A stretch of DNA of 53,114 nt from Prevotella sp. (GTDB taxonomy: Bacteria > Bacteroidota > Bacteroidia > Bacteroidales > Bacteroidaceae), in NCBI GenBank assembly GCA_022769285.1, contig JALEKD010000049.1:1-53114 (forward strand), in the 5' to 3' direction. Shown here piece by piece: positions 34,700 to 44,318 of this stretch (position 1 is the stretch's first letter; each line of letters starts with the position of its first letter). The position numbers and the translations under genes were made by a program. The notes under the pieces are model-generated. The model ran no database searches and was not told the origin of the DNA. It saw only the letters and a program-made list of their open reading frames with translations.

Positions 34700-35179
34700 A
34701 TGAATAAGCAAGAACAGGATACACGCCGCAAGAGCCCTGTACAGATACGCAACAAGAAAGCCTCGTTTGAGTATTTCTTCGTGGACACCTATACTGCGGG
34801 GATGGTCCTTACCGGCACCGAGATAAAGTCTATACGCGCCGGAAAGGCTTCGCTGGTAGATACTTACTGCGTTATAGACCATGGCGAGATATGGGTTAAG
34901 GGCATGAACATATCGCCCTATTTCTACGGGTCGTTCTCTAACCACGAGGCAAGGGGCGACCGCAAGCTACTGCTGCACAAGCGCGAGATAAGGCATCTTG
35001 AGGCCGCGAGCAAAGACGTGGGCTTCACCATCGTGCCCGTACTTATCTTCATAGACGAGCACGGCCGCGCCAAAATGGACATCGCCTTAGCGCGTGGTAA
35101 GAAAGAGTACGACAAGCGCCAGACCCTAAAGGAGAAAGAAGACCGACGCGAGATGGACCGCGTACGCAAGCACTTCTGA
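34700..35179 (+). CDS. smpB: SsrA-binding protein SmpB
   Basis: SmpB binds tmRNA and delivers it to stalled ribosomes for trans-translation. The 159-residue chain shows the OB-fold core ([32 protein letters not shown]), the [16 protein letters not shown] segment, and the basic C-terminal tail ending in RVRKHF that enters the decoding centre. The start ATG 34700 has a clear AAGGAG site 10 bases upstream, one of few in this window. The N-terminus ([12 protein letters not shown]) is slightly extended. No ssrA gene is visible nearby. Confidence 0.95.
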   Translation: MNKQEQDTRRKSPVQIRNKKASFEYFFVDTYTAGMVLTGTEIKSIRAGKASLVDTYCVIDHGEIWVKGMNISPYFYGSFSNHEARGDRKLLLHKREIRHLEAASKDVGFTIVPVLIFIDEHGRAKMDIALARGKKEYDKRQTLKEKEDRREMDRVRKHF

Positions 35180-35243
35180 CACCACGCTTTCGGCCCTGCC
35201 ACAAGACGCCACAAGACGAGCGCGAAAAAGAACTGGCTTTTTC

Positions 35244-35274
35244 TTGGTATTCTCTCCTTTTTGGAGTAATTTTG
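35244..35274 (+). promoter_or_regulatory. map promoter (TTG, 20 bp, TAATTTTG)
   Basis: TTG at 35244-35246 and TAATTTTG at 35267-35274 with a 20-bp spacer match the Bacteroidetes consensus. The ATG at 35302 is 27 bp downstream. Confidence 0.65.
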
Positions 35275-35301
35275 CAAAGTTTTTAATAGACCATTTGAGA
35301 T

Positions 35302-36162
35302 ATGTTTCAGAAGAAAAGACGCTGGCACTGTCTACCTGGACAGGAGCCCACAGAACTGGATCAGAAGGTAATGTACTGGGAGTCGAAAGGAAAAGAGGTG
35401 CCCACACGCGACCTCATCAAGACCCCCGAACAGATAGAGGGCATACGTCGCAGCGGCGTGGTCAACACAGGCTGCCTGGATGAAGTGGCCCGCCAGATAC
35501 ACGCTGGTATGAATACACAGCAAATAGACGACATCTGCATGCAGTACTGCAGGGAGCACAATGCTATTCCGGCCTGTCTGAACTATGAGGGCTATCCCAA
35601 GAGTGTATGCACGTCAATCAACGAAGTGGTATGCCACGGCATACCTAAGGTGGGGGATGTGCTGCAAGAGGGCGACATCGTCAACGTAGACATGACGACC
35701 ATCGTAGACGGCTACTTTGCCGATGCCTCGCGTATGTTTATAATAGGTAAGACCACTCTGGAGAAAGAGCAGTTGGTGCGGGTGGCCAAGGAATGTCTGG
35801 AGATAGGCATGGAGGCCGCTCAGCCCTATAGTTTTGTCGGCGATATCGGTCATGCCATCCAGAAACATGCTGAGAAATACGGCTATGGCGTGGTTCGCGA
35901 CCTGTGCGGCCATGGCGTAGGGGTAAAGTTCCATGAAGAGCCAGACGTTCTGCACTTCGGCCAACGGGGTACTGGCATGCTGTTGGTTCCCGGTATGGTA
36001 TTCACCATTGAGCCTATGATTAACATGGGTACCTGGAAAGTATTTATCGACGCCGACGATCCCTATGGATGGGAGGTTATTTCCGGCGATGAGAAGCCCT
36101 CAGCACAATGGGAGCACACCCTGCTAATGACTGACCACGGAGTAGAGGTTCTTACATATTAA
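35302..36162 (+). CDS. map: Type I methionine aminopeptidase
   Basis: This enzyme removes the initiator Met from nascent proteins. The 286-residue chain has the pita-bread catalytic domain with the metal and active-site residues in VCHGIP (His), VDMTTIVDGYFADAS (two Asp), GHGVGVKFHEEP (His), FTIEPMI (Glu) and QWEHTLLMT (Glu). An N-terminal extension of about 40 residues (MFQKKRRWHCLPGQ...) precedes the domain; similar extensions occur in Bacteroidetes and could bind the ribosome, which is inference. Its own promoter lies 27 bp upstream. tsaD follows after 5 bp. Confidence 0.95.
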   Translation: MFQKKRRWHCLPGQEPTELDQKVMYWESKGKEVPTRDLIKTPEQIEGIRRSGVVNTGCLDEVARQIHAGMNTQQIDDICMQYCREHNAIPACLNYEGYPKSVCTSINEVVCHGIPKVGDVLQEGDIVNVDMTTIVDGYFADASRMFIIGKTTLEKEQLVRVAKECLEIGMEAAQPYSFVGDIGHAIQKHAEKYGYGVVRDLCGHGVGVKFHEEPDVLHFGQRGTGMLLVPGMVFTIEPMINMGTWKVFIDADDPYGWEVISGDEKPSAQWEHTLLMTDHGVEVLTY

Positions 36163-36167
36163 TAAAA

Positions 36168-37193
36168 ATGGGCGACATATATATATTAGGTATAGAGTCA
36201 TCGTGTGACGACACATCGGCTGCCGTTCTTAAGAACGGTGTACTGCTGAGCAATGTAACTGCCTCGCAGGAGGTACACCGAGCCTACGGTGGCGTGGTGC
36301 CCGAATTGGCTTCGCGCGCGCATCAGCAGAACATCGTACCGGTAGTAGACCAGGCCATACAGCATGCCGGCATTACCAAAGAGCAGTTGTCGGCCATCGC
36401 TTTTACACGTGGCCCCGGACTGATGGGGTCGCTTTTGGTGGGTGTCAACTTTGCCAAGGGATTTTCACGGGCACTCGGCATTCCTCTGATAGATGTCAAC
36501 CATCTTCAGGGACACGTCATGGCCCATTTTATCAAAGAGAGCGATGACGACACCGACCAACCTCCACTGCCCTTTATCTGTCTGCTCGTTTCGGGGGGCA
36601 ACTCGCAGATAGTACGCGTCAATGCCTACAATGACATGGAGGTACTCGGACAGACCATCGACGATGCTGCCGGTGAGGCCATTGACAAATGTTCCAAGGT
36701 AATGGGTCTGGGCTATCCCGGTGGCCCTATTATAGACCGTTTGGCCCGTCAGGGCGACCCGCATGCTTATCATTTTTCAGAACCACACATCCCGGGACTC
36801 GACTATAGTTTCTCGGGACTGAAAACCTCGTTCCTTTATAATATGAGAGAGTGGGTGGCCGAAGACCCAGACTTTATCGAGCATCACAAGGAAGACATCG
36901 CGGCAAGTCTGGAGTACACCATCGTAGATATACTGATGAAGAAACTTCGGCTGGCCGTTAAGCAGACTGGCATAACCCATGTGGCTGTAGCCGGAGGAGT
37001 TTCGGCCAACAATGGGTTGCGCAACGCCTTTCGGGAGCATGCCAAGAAGTATGGATGGACAATTTACATTCCGAAGTTCAGTTATACCACGGACAACGCA
37101 GCCATGATTGCCTGCGTAGGCACGTTCAAATACCGCGACCATGACTTTGCCAGCATAGACCTGCCGGCTTTCAGTAAAGTTACATTCAAATAG
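36168..37193 (+). CDS. tsaD: tRNA N6-adenosine threonylcarbamoyltransferase TsaD
   Basis: TsaD transfers threonylcarbamoyl to A37 of tRNAs reading ANN codons, working with TsaB and TsaE. The 341-residue chain shows GIESSCDDTSAAV at the start, the metal-binding His112 and His116 in NHLQGHVMAHF, the GLDYSFSGLKTS loop, and NNGLRNAF with the later SYTTDNAAMIA, all typical. It is 5 bp after map, so co-transcribed, and ends 28 bp before pncC. TsaB and TsaE are not in the window. Confidence 0.96.
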   Translation: MGDIYILGIESSCDDTSAAVLKNGVLLSNVTASQEVHRAYGGVVPELASRAHQQNIVPVVDQAIQHAGITKEQLSAIAFTRGPGLMGSLLVGVNFAKGFSRALGIPLIDVNHLQGHVMAHFIKESDDDTDQPPLPFICLLVSGGNSQIVRVNAYNDMEVLGQTIDDAAGEAIDKCSKVMGLGYPGGPIIDRLARQGDPHAYHFSEPHIPGLDYSFSGLKTSFLYNMREWVAEDPDFIEHHKEDIAASLEYTIVDILMKKLRLAVKQTGITHVAVAGGVSANNGLRNAFREHAKKYGWTIYIPKFSYTTDNAAMIACVGTFKYRDHDFASIDLPAFSKVTFK

Positions 37194-37221
37194 AATACAT
37201 TTTTATTAAACTCTTATATCA

Positions 37222-37746
37222 GTGGAATTAGAAAGCAAAATACTCAGCAAGGAGATTCTCCAGTATCTGTATGACAACGGCAAGACCCTGGCCACAGCCG
37301 AGAGCTGCACAGGAGGCCGCATAGCCGAAACAATTATAGCATCGCCAGGGGCATCTAACTACTTCAAAGGTGGTATAGTATCTTACAGCGATGACATCAA
37401 AGTATCTCTGTTAGGGGTTGATGCAGAAGTGATAGCCCAGCATACTGCCGTATGCGAGGAAGTAGCCATCCAGATGGTAAAGGGTGCTTGCAAAGCCCTG
37501 CAAGCCGACTATGCCATCTCAGCCACAGGCGTTGCCGGTCCCGGAGGAGCTACCCCTGACACCCCCGTAGGCACAATCTGGATAGGTTATGGCTCTGCCG
37601 ATGATGTACACACGCTCAAATTGACTGAAGACAACGGCCGCGATCTCAACATCGCTCACGCCACCAATACAGCCTTGCGCCTATTCTTGGAATACTATCG
37701 CGAGAAAAACCCTGTACTATCTGACGATGAAGCGAGTAGCAAATAA
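37222..37746 (+). CDS. pncC: CinA-family nicotinamide mononucleotide deamidase (PncC)
   Basis: PncC converts NMN to nicotinic acid mononucleotide in the pyridine nucleotide salvage route. The 174-residue single-domain protein has TAESCTGGRIAE near residue 24 with the catalytic-type Ser, SYSDDIKVSLLGV, and the C-terminal SATGVAGPGGATPDTPVGTIWIG, all diagnostic of the C-terminal domain of CinA. The start is GTG 37222; the next possible starts would delete part of the conserved first helix. It is probably in one transcript with map and tsaD. Confidence 0.9.
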   Translation: MELESKILSKEILQYLYDNGKTLATAESCTGGRIAETIIASPGASNYFKGGIVSYSDDIKVSLLGVDAEVIAQHTAVCEEVAIQMVKGACKALQADYAISATGVAGPGGATPDTPVGTIWIGYGSADDVHTLKLTEDNGRDLNIAHATNTALRLFLEYYREKNPVLSDDEASSK

Positions 37747-37785
37747 CAATAAAAAAAGCTAAAAAACGAATTCTTTTGCCATTTG

Positions 37786-37817
37786 TTTTGTTTTTTCCGA
37801 AAATATTCGTAATTTTG
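37786..37817 (+). promoter_or_regulatory. rpmB operon promoter (TTTTG, 19 bp, TAATTTTG)
   Basis: TTTTG at 37786-37790, a 19-bp spacer and TAATTTTG at 37810-37817 make a near-perfect Bacteroidetes promoter. The rpmB ATG lies 53 bp downstream, leaving a leader of about 47 nt, long enough for a regulatory structure, though I see none. Confidence 0.7.
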
Positions 37818-37869
37818 CAATCTGTTTGGAATAAGTATCTAATTTAGAATCAAAAAATTAAGGATAGTA

Positions 37870-38148
37870 ATGTCTAAGATTTGTCAAATCACGGGTAAGA
37901 AGGCACAGTTAGGTTGCAATGTGTCTCACTCAAAACATCGCACAAAGCGCAGTTTTGATGTTAACCTCTTCAGCAAGAAATTCTTCTACGTTGAAGAGAA
38001 TTGCTGGATTAGCCTGAAGATTAGTGCTGCTGGCCTGCGCCTTATTAACAAGGTGGGCTTGGACGCAGCCCTAAAGCAGGCTGTAGCCAAGGGTTACTGC
38101 GATTGGAAAGATATCAAGGTAATCGCTGATGGTAACAATGTTGATTAA
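37870..38148 (+). CDS. rpmB: 50S ribosomal protein L28 (bL28)
   Basis: bL28 is a large-subunit ribosomal protein. The 92-residue chain begins [22 protein letters not shown], the family signature, with [16 protein letters not shown] and [14 protein letters not shown] later. It is slightly longer at the C-terminus than common homologues (the last residues are DGNNVD). It opens the rpmB-rpmG-bL38 operon with a strong promoter upstream; spacing to rpmG is 25 bp. Confidence 0.96.
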   Translation: MSKICQITGKKAQLGCNVSHSKHRTKRSFDVNLFSKKFFYVEENCWISLKISAAGLRLINKVGLDAALKQAVAKGYCDWKDIKVIADGNNVD

Positions 38149-38157
38149 ATTAAGGTA

Positions 38158-38163
38158 AAGGAG
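38158..38163 (+). promoter_or_regulatory. Shine-Dalgarno site (AAGGAG) of rpmG
   Basis: AAGGAG ends 10 bases before the rpmG ATG at 38174, in aaaggaga (38157-38164). rpmB, the first gene of the same transcript, has only AAGGAT at a similar place. Confidence 0.6.
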
Positions 38164-38173
38164 ATATAACAAA

Positions 38174-38362
38174 ATGGCAAAGAAAGCTAAAGGTAACAGA
38201 GTTCAGGTCATTCTCGAATGTACCGAGATGAAGAACAGTGGTCTGCCAGGAACAAGCCGTTACGTGACTACCAAGAACCGTAAGAATACTCCTGAGCGCC
38301 TTGAATTGAAAAAGTATAATCCTATCCTGAAGAAGATGACACTTCACAAGGAGATAAAGTAA
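38174..38362 (+). CDS. rpmG: 50S ribosomal protein L33 (bL33)
   Basis: bL33 is a small large-subunit protein. The 62-residue chain [23 protein letters not shown]... ends [14 protein letters not shown], as expected for the Bacteroidetes form. It lacks the CxxC pairs of the zinc-binding paralogue (only one Cys, at residue 16), so this is the zinc-independent type. A clear AAGGAG site precedes it. The next gene follows after 16 bp. Confidence 0.96.
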   Translation: MAKKAKGNRVQVILECTEMKNSGLPGTSRYVTTKNRKNTPERLELKKYNPILKKMTLHKEIK

Positions 38363-38363
38363 T

Positions 38364-38369
38364 AAGGAG
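38364..38369 (+). promoter_or_regulatory. Shine-Dalgarno site (AAGGAG) of the bL38 gene
   Basis: AAGGAG at 38364-38369 ends 9 bases before the ATG at 38379. Together with the rpmG site it gives two strong Shine-Dalgarno sites inside one ribosomal operon. Confidence 0.6.
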
Positions 38370-38378
38370 ACATAGACA

Positions 38379-38537
38379 ATGGCAAAAAAAGCGGTAGCTA
38401 CCCTGCACGAAGGTTCAACCGACGGACGTGCATATACCAAGGTTATCAAGATGGTAAAGAGCCCCAAGACTGGTGCTTACGTCTTTGATGAGCAGATGGT
38501 TCCTAACGAGGCCGTTAAAGACTTCTTCAAGGACTAA
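38379..38537 (+). CDS. DUF4295 protein, Bacteroidetes ribosomal protein bL38
   Basis: A 52-residue basic protein, MAKKAVATLHEGSTDGRAYTKVIK... ending VKDFFKD. It is short, has no Cys, and starts MAKK like its neighbour L33. The family is DUF4295, which in Bacteroidetes follows rpmB and rpmG. From memory it is the protein named bL38 in the Flavobacterium ribosome structure; I have not been able to check that. It lies 16 bp after rpmG with an AAGGAG site and is followed by a terminator, so it is the last gene of the ribosomal operon. Confidence 0.9.
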   Translation: MAKKAVATLHEGSTDGRAYTKVIKMVKSPKTGAYVFDEQMVPNEAVKDFFKD

Positions 38538-38569
38538 TTTTTCATAAAATATTGACACAATTATCATAG

Positions 38570-38604
38570 AGGGTTGTATGACTGAGATTCATACGACCCT
38601 TTTT
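38570..38604 (+). terminator. Intrinsic terminator of the rpmB-rpmG-bL38 operon
   Basis: Arms agggttgtatg (38570-38580) and catacgaccct (38590-38600) pair over 11 bases with one G-T pair, loop of 9, then five T residues at 38600-38604. Confidence 0.88.
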
Positions 38605-38693
38605 GGTATTTATACGAAAGTAGGAACAACCCGACTACTAACAGGCACGGCAAGTACAGACCCCATCGCTATCTATGGCAACCCCATTACCTC

Positions 38694-39071
38694 ATGGAAC
38701 AAGAATTTGAAAACTACTGGAATCTGCATCGTAAACAACTGATAGATGCAGCACCTTCAAAATTGACAGAAGAGCGCAAACGTAGCTTAGGCTTAAACAC
38801 AGCAGCCGACTGGTTGCTGATAGCCTTTCCTGTAATTGTTATGGTGGTGCTCATGGACTACGACTTTGTTAATAGCCCTATTATCAACTTCATCATAGTG
38901 CTAATCATTGGTGTTATAACTCTGGTTTTAGGCCAAATGATCAGCCCGTATGTAACAGGCAAACGGCGTATTACAGACATTGATAACGACATCAAGCAAT
39001 ACTACTATAACAAATACAAACGTACTGGGAAATTAGGTACCAACACAGGAACCCACGGTAACAGCAAGTAG
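38694..39071 (+). CDS. Small membrane protein with two transmembrane segments
   Basis: A 125-residue protein with a charged N-terminal helix (FENYWNLHRKQLIDAAPSKL), two hydrophobic segments (about residues 40-55 and 64-88), a conserved-looking P-Y-V-T-G-K-R turn, and a basic C-terminal part (ITDIDNDIKQYYYNKYKR). I recall Bacteroides relatives located next to extracytoplasmic-function sigma factor genes; no sigma factor lies beside this copy. Both ends are probably cytoplasmic. Function is unknown. No promoter box is evident in the 90 bp upstream. Confidence 0.8.
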   Translation: MEQEFENYWNLHRKQLIDAAPSKLTEERKRSLGLNTAADWLLIAFPVIVMVVLMDYDFVNSPIINFIIVLIIGVITLVLGQMISPYVTGKRRITDIDNDIKQYYYNKYKRTGKLGTNTGTHGNSK

Positions 39072-39249
39072 AAATAGCCCGAAATTATCTATCATACTTT
39101 GGCCGTCCCTGTTTCCATCTACCTATATTATATACAAACTCGGAAACACCCACACCCATACCTGACATTCTAAAGATACCCTATATGTTAATGAATGAGA
39201 CTACGCAAAAATATCTGGTACTCATGGGCATTATGTGTAAGATTTTCAG

Positions 39250-39257
39250 TAACTTTG
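39250..39257 (+). promoter_or_regulatory. -7 box (TAACTTTG) for the second ABC-F gene
   Basis: TAACTTTG fits TAnnTTTG and lies 40 bp before the ATG at 39298. No clear -33 TTTG is present. The rest of the 39072-39249 gap holds nothing I can name. Confidence 0.5.
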
Positions 39258-39294
39258 CAGGCTGAAACAATAAAAAACAAGATAAATACTCTAA

Positions 39295-40920
<1,626 letters not shown>

Positions 40921-40967
40921 TCTTTGGCATGTTTTTTGCTATTCTATAGATAAAAGACTATATTACT

Positions 40968-41558
40968 ATGAGTAAAGAAAAAGAGATTAAAGTAAAAGGC
41001 GCAGCCGATGAGACCAAGTCGGTTAAGGCCCAAGCCAACGCCACGAAGGATACACATATAGAAAGCGAAGCCAAGACCAACACCGAAAGCAAGGAAGAGG
41101 ACGAGGAGAATGCACTGGACAAGGCTAACAAAGAGCTGGCCGAGTTGAAAGACAAATATCTGCGCACCCTGGCCGAGTTTGATAACTTCAAGAAGCGCAC
41201 GCTCAAAGAGAAGACCGACCTGATACTGAATGGTAGCGAAAAGACCATCGTGGCCATCCTGCCCGTACTGGATGACATGGAGCGAGCCATTGCCAATGCC
41301 GACAAGGCAGCCTCTAAGGAAGTACTGGAGGAAGGTTGGGAGCTTATCTGTAAAAAACTGCACAAGGCTCTTGAGAGCCTGGGCGTTAAACGCATCGACA
41401 CCGATAACGCCAACTTCGATGTAGACTACCATGAGGCCATCGCCATGGTTCCTGGTATGGGCGACGAGAAGAAAGGTAAGGTAATAGATTGTACACAAGC
41501 TGGTTACACACTCAACGACAAAGTTATACGCCACGCAAAGGTAGCCGTGGGCCAATAA
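40968..41558 (+). CDS. grpE: GrpE nucleotide exchange factor
   Basis: GrpE releases ADP from DnaK during protein folding. The 196-residue chain has a charged, low-complexity N-terminal half (Lys, Glu, Thr, Ala), the long helix (DKYLRTLAEFDNFKKRTLKEK, about residues 62-82), then the beta domain with DNANFDVDYHEAIAMVPG near the C-terminus. It is immediately followed by dnaJ after 23 bp, the usual chaperone pair. No promoter box is seen in the 47 bp after the ABC-F gene. dnaK is not in the window. Confidence 0.95.
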   Translation: MSKEKEIKVKGAADETKSVKAQANATKDTHIESEAKTNTESKEEDEENALDKANKELAELKDKYLRTLAEFDNFKKRTLKEKTDLILNGSEKTIVAILPVLDDMERAIANADKAASKEVLEEGWELICKKLHKALESLGVKRIDTDNANFDVDYHEAIAMVPGMGDEKKGKVIDCTQAGYTLNDKVIRHAKVAVGQ

Positions 41559-41581
41559 TACATTTTTATATATAGGAAATC

Positions 41582-42745
41582 ATGGCAAAGCGTGACTATT
41601 ATGAAGTCTTAGGCGTAGACAAGACCGCTACAGAAAACGAAATAAAGATAGCTTACCGTAAGTTGGCTATCAAATATCACCCCGATAGAAACCCCGGCAA
41701 TGCCGAGGCTGAAGAGAAATTCAAGGAAGCAGCCGAGGCATACGATGTACTGCACGACCCACAGAAGCGCCAGCAATACGACCAGTTTGGCTTCAATGCC
41801 CCCGGTGGTGGTTTCAGCGGTGGAGGCGGCTTCGGCGGCGGTTTCTCTATGGACGACATCTTCTCCATGTTCGGAGATGTCTTCGGGGGACACGGCGGAG
41901 GCTTTGGCGGCTTTAGTGGCTTTGGCGGTGGAACCCAGCATGCTCAGTACCGCGGCTCTGACCTCAGACTGAAGGTCAGACTTACCCTACAGGAAATAGC
42001 CACTGGCGTTACCAAGAAGTTCAAGGTCAAGAAAGACGTTCCCTGTAACCACTGCCACGGTAGCGGCTCTGAAGACGGCAGCGGAACCTCCACCTGCCCC
42101 ACCTGTCAGGGGCGCGGCATAGTGGTAAAAACCGTCCACACCATGTTAGGCATGATGCAGACCCAGACCGAGTGTCCCACCTGTCATGGCGAAGGCACCA
42201 TTATCAAGAACAAGTGCCACGAATGTGGCGGAACGGGTGTCACCAAAGGCGAAGAGGTCGTAGAAATCAAGATACCGGCCGGCGTAGCCGAAGGCATGAT
42301 AGTCAACGTACCCGGGAAGGGAAATGCCGGACAGCACAAGGGTGTCAATGGCGACATACAGGTCTACATCGAAGAGATTGCGAGCGACACCTTCGTACGT
42401 GACGGCCAAGACGTTATCTACAACCTGCTCCTCGACTTTCCTACTGCAACCCTTGGCGGCGAGGTATCTATCCCCACCATTGACGGCAGCAAGGTCAAGG
42501 TCAAGATAGAACCCGGCACCCAGCCCGGCAAGACCCTGCGCTTGCGTGGCAAGGGTCTGCCACAAGTTCCCGGCTATGGTTCCGGACAGGGCGACCTCGT
42601 TGTCAACATCAGCGTGTACGTCCCCAAGGAACTGAGCAAGGAAGAGCGCAAAGCTATCGAAGAACTGCGCGACAGCGAGAACTTCAAGGGAGACACTACT
42701 ACCAAGAAATCCATTTTTGAGAAGTTCAAGAACTATTTTAGTTAA
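41582..42745 (+). CDS. dnaJ: Chaperone protein DnaJ
   Basis: DnaJ delivers unfolded proteins to DnaK and stimulates its ATPase. The 387-residue protein is a complete type I member: J domain with His33-Pro34-Asp35 in KYHPDRNPG, a Gly/Phe-rich region (about 75-118), four CxxCxGxG zinc repeats starting at Cys155 ([32 protein letters not shown]), and the C-terminal substrate-binding barrels. It pairs with grpE and ends 4 bp before the folC start. Confidence 0.97.
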   Translation: MAKRDYYEVLGVDKTATENEIKIAYRKLAIKYHPDRNPGNAEAEEKFKEAAEAYDVLHDPQKRQQYDQFGFNAPGGGFSGGGGFGGGFSMDDIFSMFGDVFGGHGGGFGGFSGFGGGTQHAQYRGSDLRLKVRLTLQEIATGVTKKFKVKKDVPCNHCHGSGSEDGSGTSTCPTCQGRGIVVKTVHTMLGMMQTQTECPTCHGEGTIIKNKCHECGGTGVTKGEEVVEIKIPAGVAEGMIVNVPGKGNAGQHKGVNGDIQVYIEEIASDTFVRDGQDVIYNLLLDFPTATLGGEVSIPTIDGSKVKVKIEPGTQPGKTLRLRGKGLPQVPGYGSGQGDLVVNISVYVPKELSKEERKAIEELRDSENFKGDTTTKKSIFEKFKNYFS

Positions 42746-42749
42746 CAGC

Positions 42750-44039
42750 ATGAATTACAAAGAGACTGTAAACTATCTATACAAATGCACCCCTGTTTTC
42801 GAACATGTGGGTGCATCTGCATATAAGGAGGGCCTGAGTAACACGATAGCCTTAGACCATCATTTCGGCCATCCCCACACGCTGTTCAGAACCATCCATG
42901 TAGCCGGAACCAACGGCAAGGGTTCCTGCTCGCACACCATAGCCGCCATACTGCAGGCCCAGGGTCTGAAGGTGGGTCTCTACACCTCGCCCCACTTAGT
43001 TGACTTCCGGGAGCGTATCAGGGTAAATGGCGAGATGATTTCACAGGACTACGTGGTTAGCTTTGTAGAGGCCGAGCGAGCCTTCTTCGAGCCCCTGCAC
43101 CCCTCGTTTTTCGAGCTCACCACAGCCTTGGCTTTCAAGTATTTTGCTGAGCAACACGTAGACATCGCTGTTATCGAGGTAGGGTTAGGCGGACGGTTAG
43201 ATTGTACCAATATCATCACCCCCATCCTCTCCATCATCACCAATATCAGCCTGGATCACACCCAGTTCTTAGGCAACACGGTAGCGAAGATAGCGGGCGA
43301 AAAGGCAGGCATCATCAAGCCTGGAGTGCCCGTGGTGATAGGCGAAGCCACCCCTGAGACACGTCCCGTCTTCCTACAGAAGGCAGCCGAGGAACACGCC
43401 CCCATCACCGTAGCCGAAGAGCAGCAAGAAATAGAGAGCCATGAGATTTTGCCCGATGGTCGCCTGCGCTACCACACACGCCATTTCGGCAACCTGACAG
43501 GCGAGTTAGGCGGCATCTACCAGTTGAAAAATGCCAGCACTATCCTCTGTGCTCTCCGCGTCCTCGGCCTGGACGACCACAATGCCATCCGGGAGGGGTT
43601 TGCCCATGTCAGTGAACTGACAGGACTGACCGGCCGCTGGCAGAACTTGCGCCAGCATCCCCATGTAGTCTGCGATACAGGCCATAACGTGGGCGGCTGG
43701 CAGTATCTGGCCCAACAGATTAAAAATCAGCCTTGCGACAAGCGCCACATTGTATTCGGCATGGTAGACGACAAAGACATCGACCACGTAATGGACTTGC
43801 TCCCAAAAGATGCTGTCTACTACTGGACTCAGGCCACCACCCACCGGGCCATCGACAAACATATAGTGGCCCAGAAAGGCCAAGTCCATCAGTTGCAAGG
43901 CACCACCTACGACACCGTGGCCACCGCCTACGAGGCTGCGATGACTGCCGCCCAACCCAATGACTTTGTCTTCATAGGCGGAAGCAGCTATGTAGTGGCC
44001 GACCTGCTCAGCTATCTGCAAACCACCCAAAAACAATAA
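42750..44039 (+). CDS. folC: Folylpolyglutamate / dihydrofolate synthase
   Basis: FolC adds glutamate to dihydropteroate and to folates, using ATP. The 429-residue chain is a Mur-ligase fold: P-loop GTNGKGSCSHTIAAI (about residues 53-67), YTSPHLVDFRERI, VIEVGLGGRLDCTN and the central SLDHTQFLGNTVAKIAGEKAGI, then the C-terminal domain with DTGHNVGGW. The start at ATG 42750 lies 4 bp after the dnaJ stop; a longer frame starting inside dnaJ is rejected because it adds non-homologous residues. Possibly co-transcribed with dnaJ. Confidence 0.95.
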   Translation: MNYKETVNYLYKCTPVFEHVGASAYKEGLSNTIALDHHFGHPHTLFRTIHVAGTNGKGSCSHTIAAILQAQGLKVGLYTSPHLVDFRERIRVNGEMISQDYVVSFVEAERAFFEPLHPSFFELTTALAFKYFAEQHVDIAVIEVGLGGRLDCTNIITPILSIITNISLDHTQFLGNTVAKIAGEKAGIIKPGVPVVIGEATPETRPVFLQKAAEEHAPITVAEEQQEIESHEILPDGRLRYHTRHFGNLTGELGGIYQLKNASTILCALRVLGLDDHNAIREGFAHVSELTGLTGRWQNLRQHPHVVCDTGHNVGGWQYLAQQIKNQPCDKRHIVFGMVDDKDIDHVMDLLPKDAVYYWTQATTHRAIDKHIVAQKGQVHQLQGTTYDTVATAYEAAMTAAQPNDFVFIGGSSYVVADLLSYLQTTQKQ

Positions 44040-44089
44040 CCCCACAAGGGCTAAGGGATTAGCCAGCCACATCTCCACCCCACCCATCC

Positions 44090-44129
44090 GCCATGCAACT
44101 TATGCCATCACGGCCATAAGTTGCATGGC
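44090..44129. terminator. 15-bp inverted repeat after folC
   Basis: gccatgcaacttatg (44090-44104) and cataagttgcatggc (44115-44129) are perfect reverse complements over 15 bp, with a 10-base loop. Only scattered T residues follow. A stable hairpin between folC and the galactose block is likely the transcription end of the grpE-dnaJ-folC unit. Confidence 0.55.
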
Positions 44130-44256
44130 GTTCTTAGTTTAGCTCCCCCACCCACCCCACTACCAGAGGCCCTTCTATCCAACGGCCCACCCGGGCCGTC
44201 AACCGCGCGCGTTTAATGGTTTTTAACGCTACACAGCTGACATTTATTTGTTTCTG

Positions 44257-44289
44257 TTTTGTAACATTCATTTTTTTTTATTTACTTTG
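44257..44289 (+). promoter_or_regulatory. Sugar operon promoter (TTTTG, 20 bp, TTACTTTG)
   Basis: TTTTG at 44257-44261 and TTACTTTG at 44282-44289, with a 20-bp spacer and an intervening T run, resemble the Bacteroidetes promoter with one mismatch in the -7 box. The ATG of the epimerase at 44319 is 29 bp downstream. Confidence 0.5.
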
Positions 44290-44318
44290 CAAGTACATAG
44301 AGTAACTAAAAACTTTTT

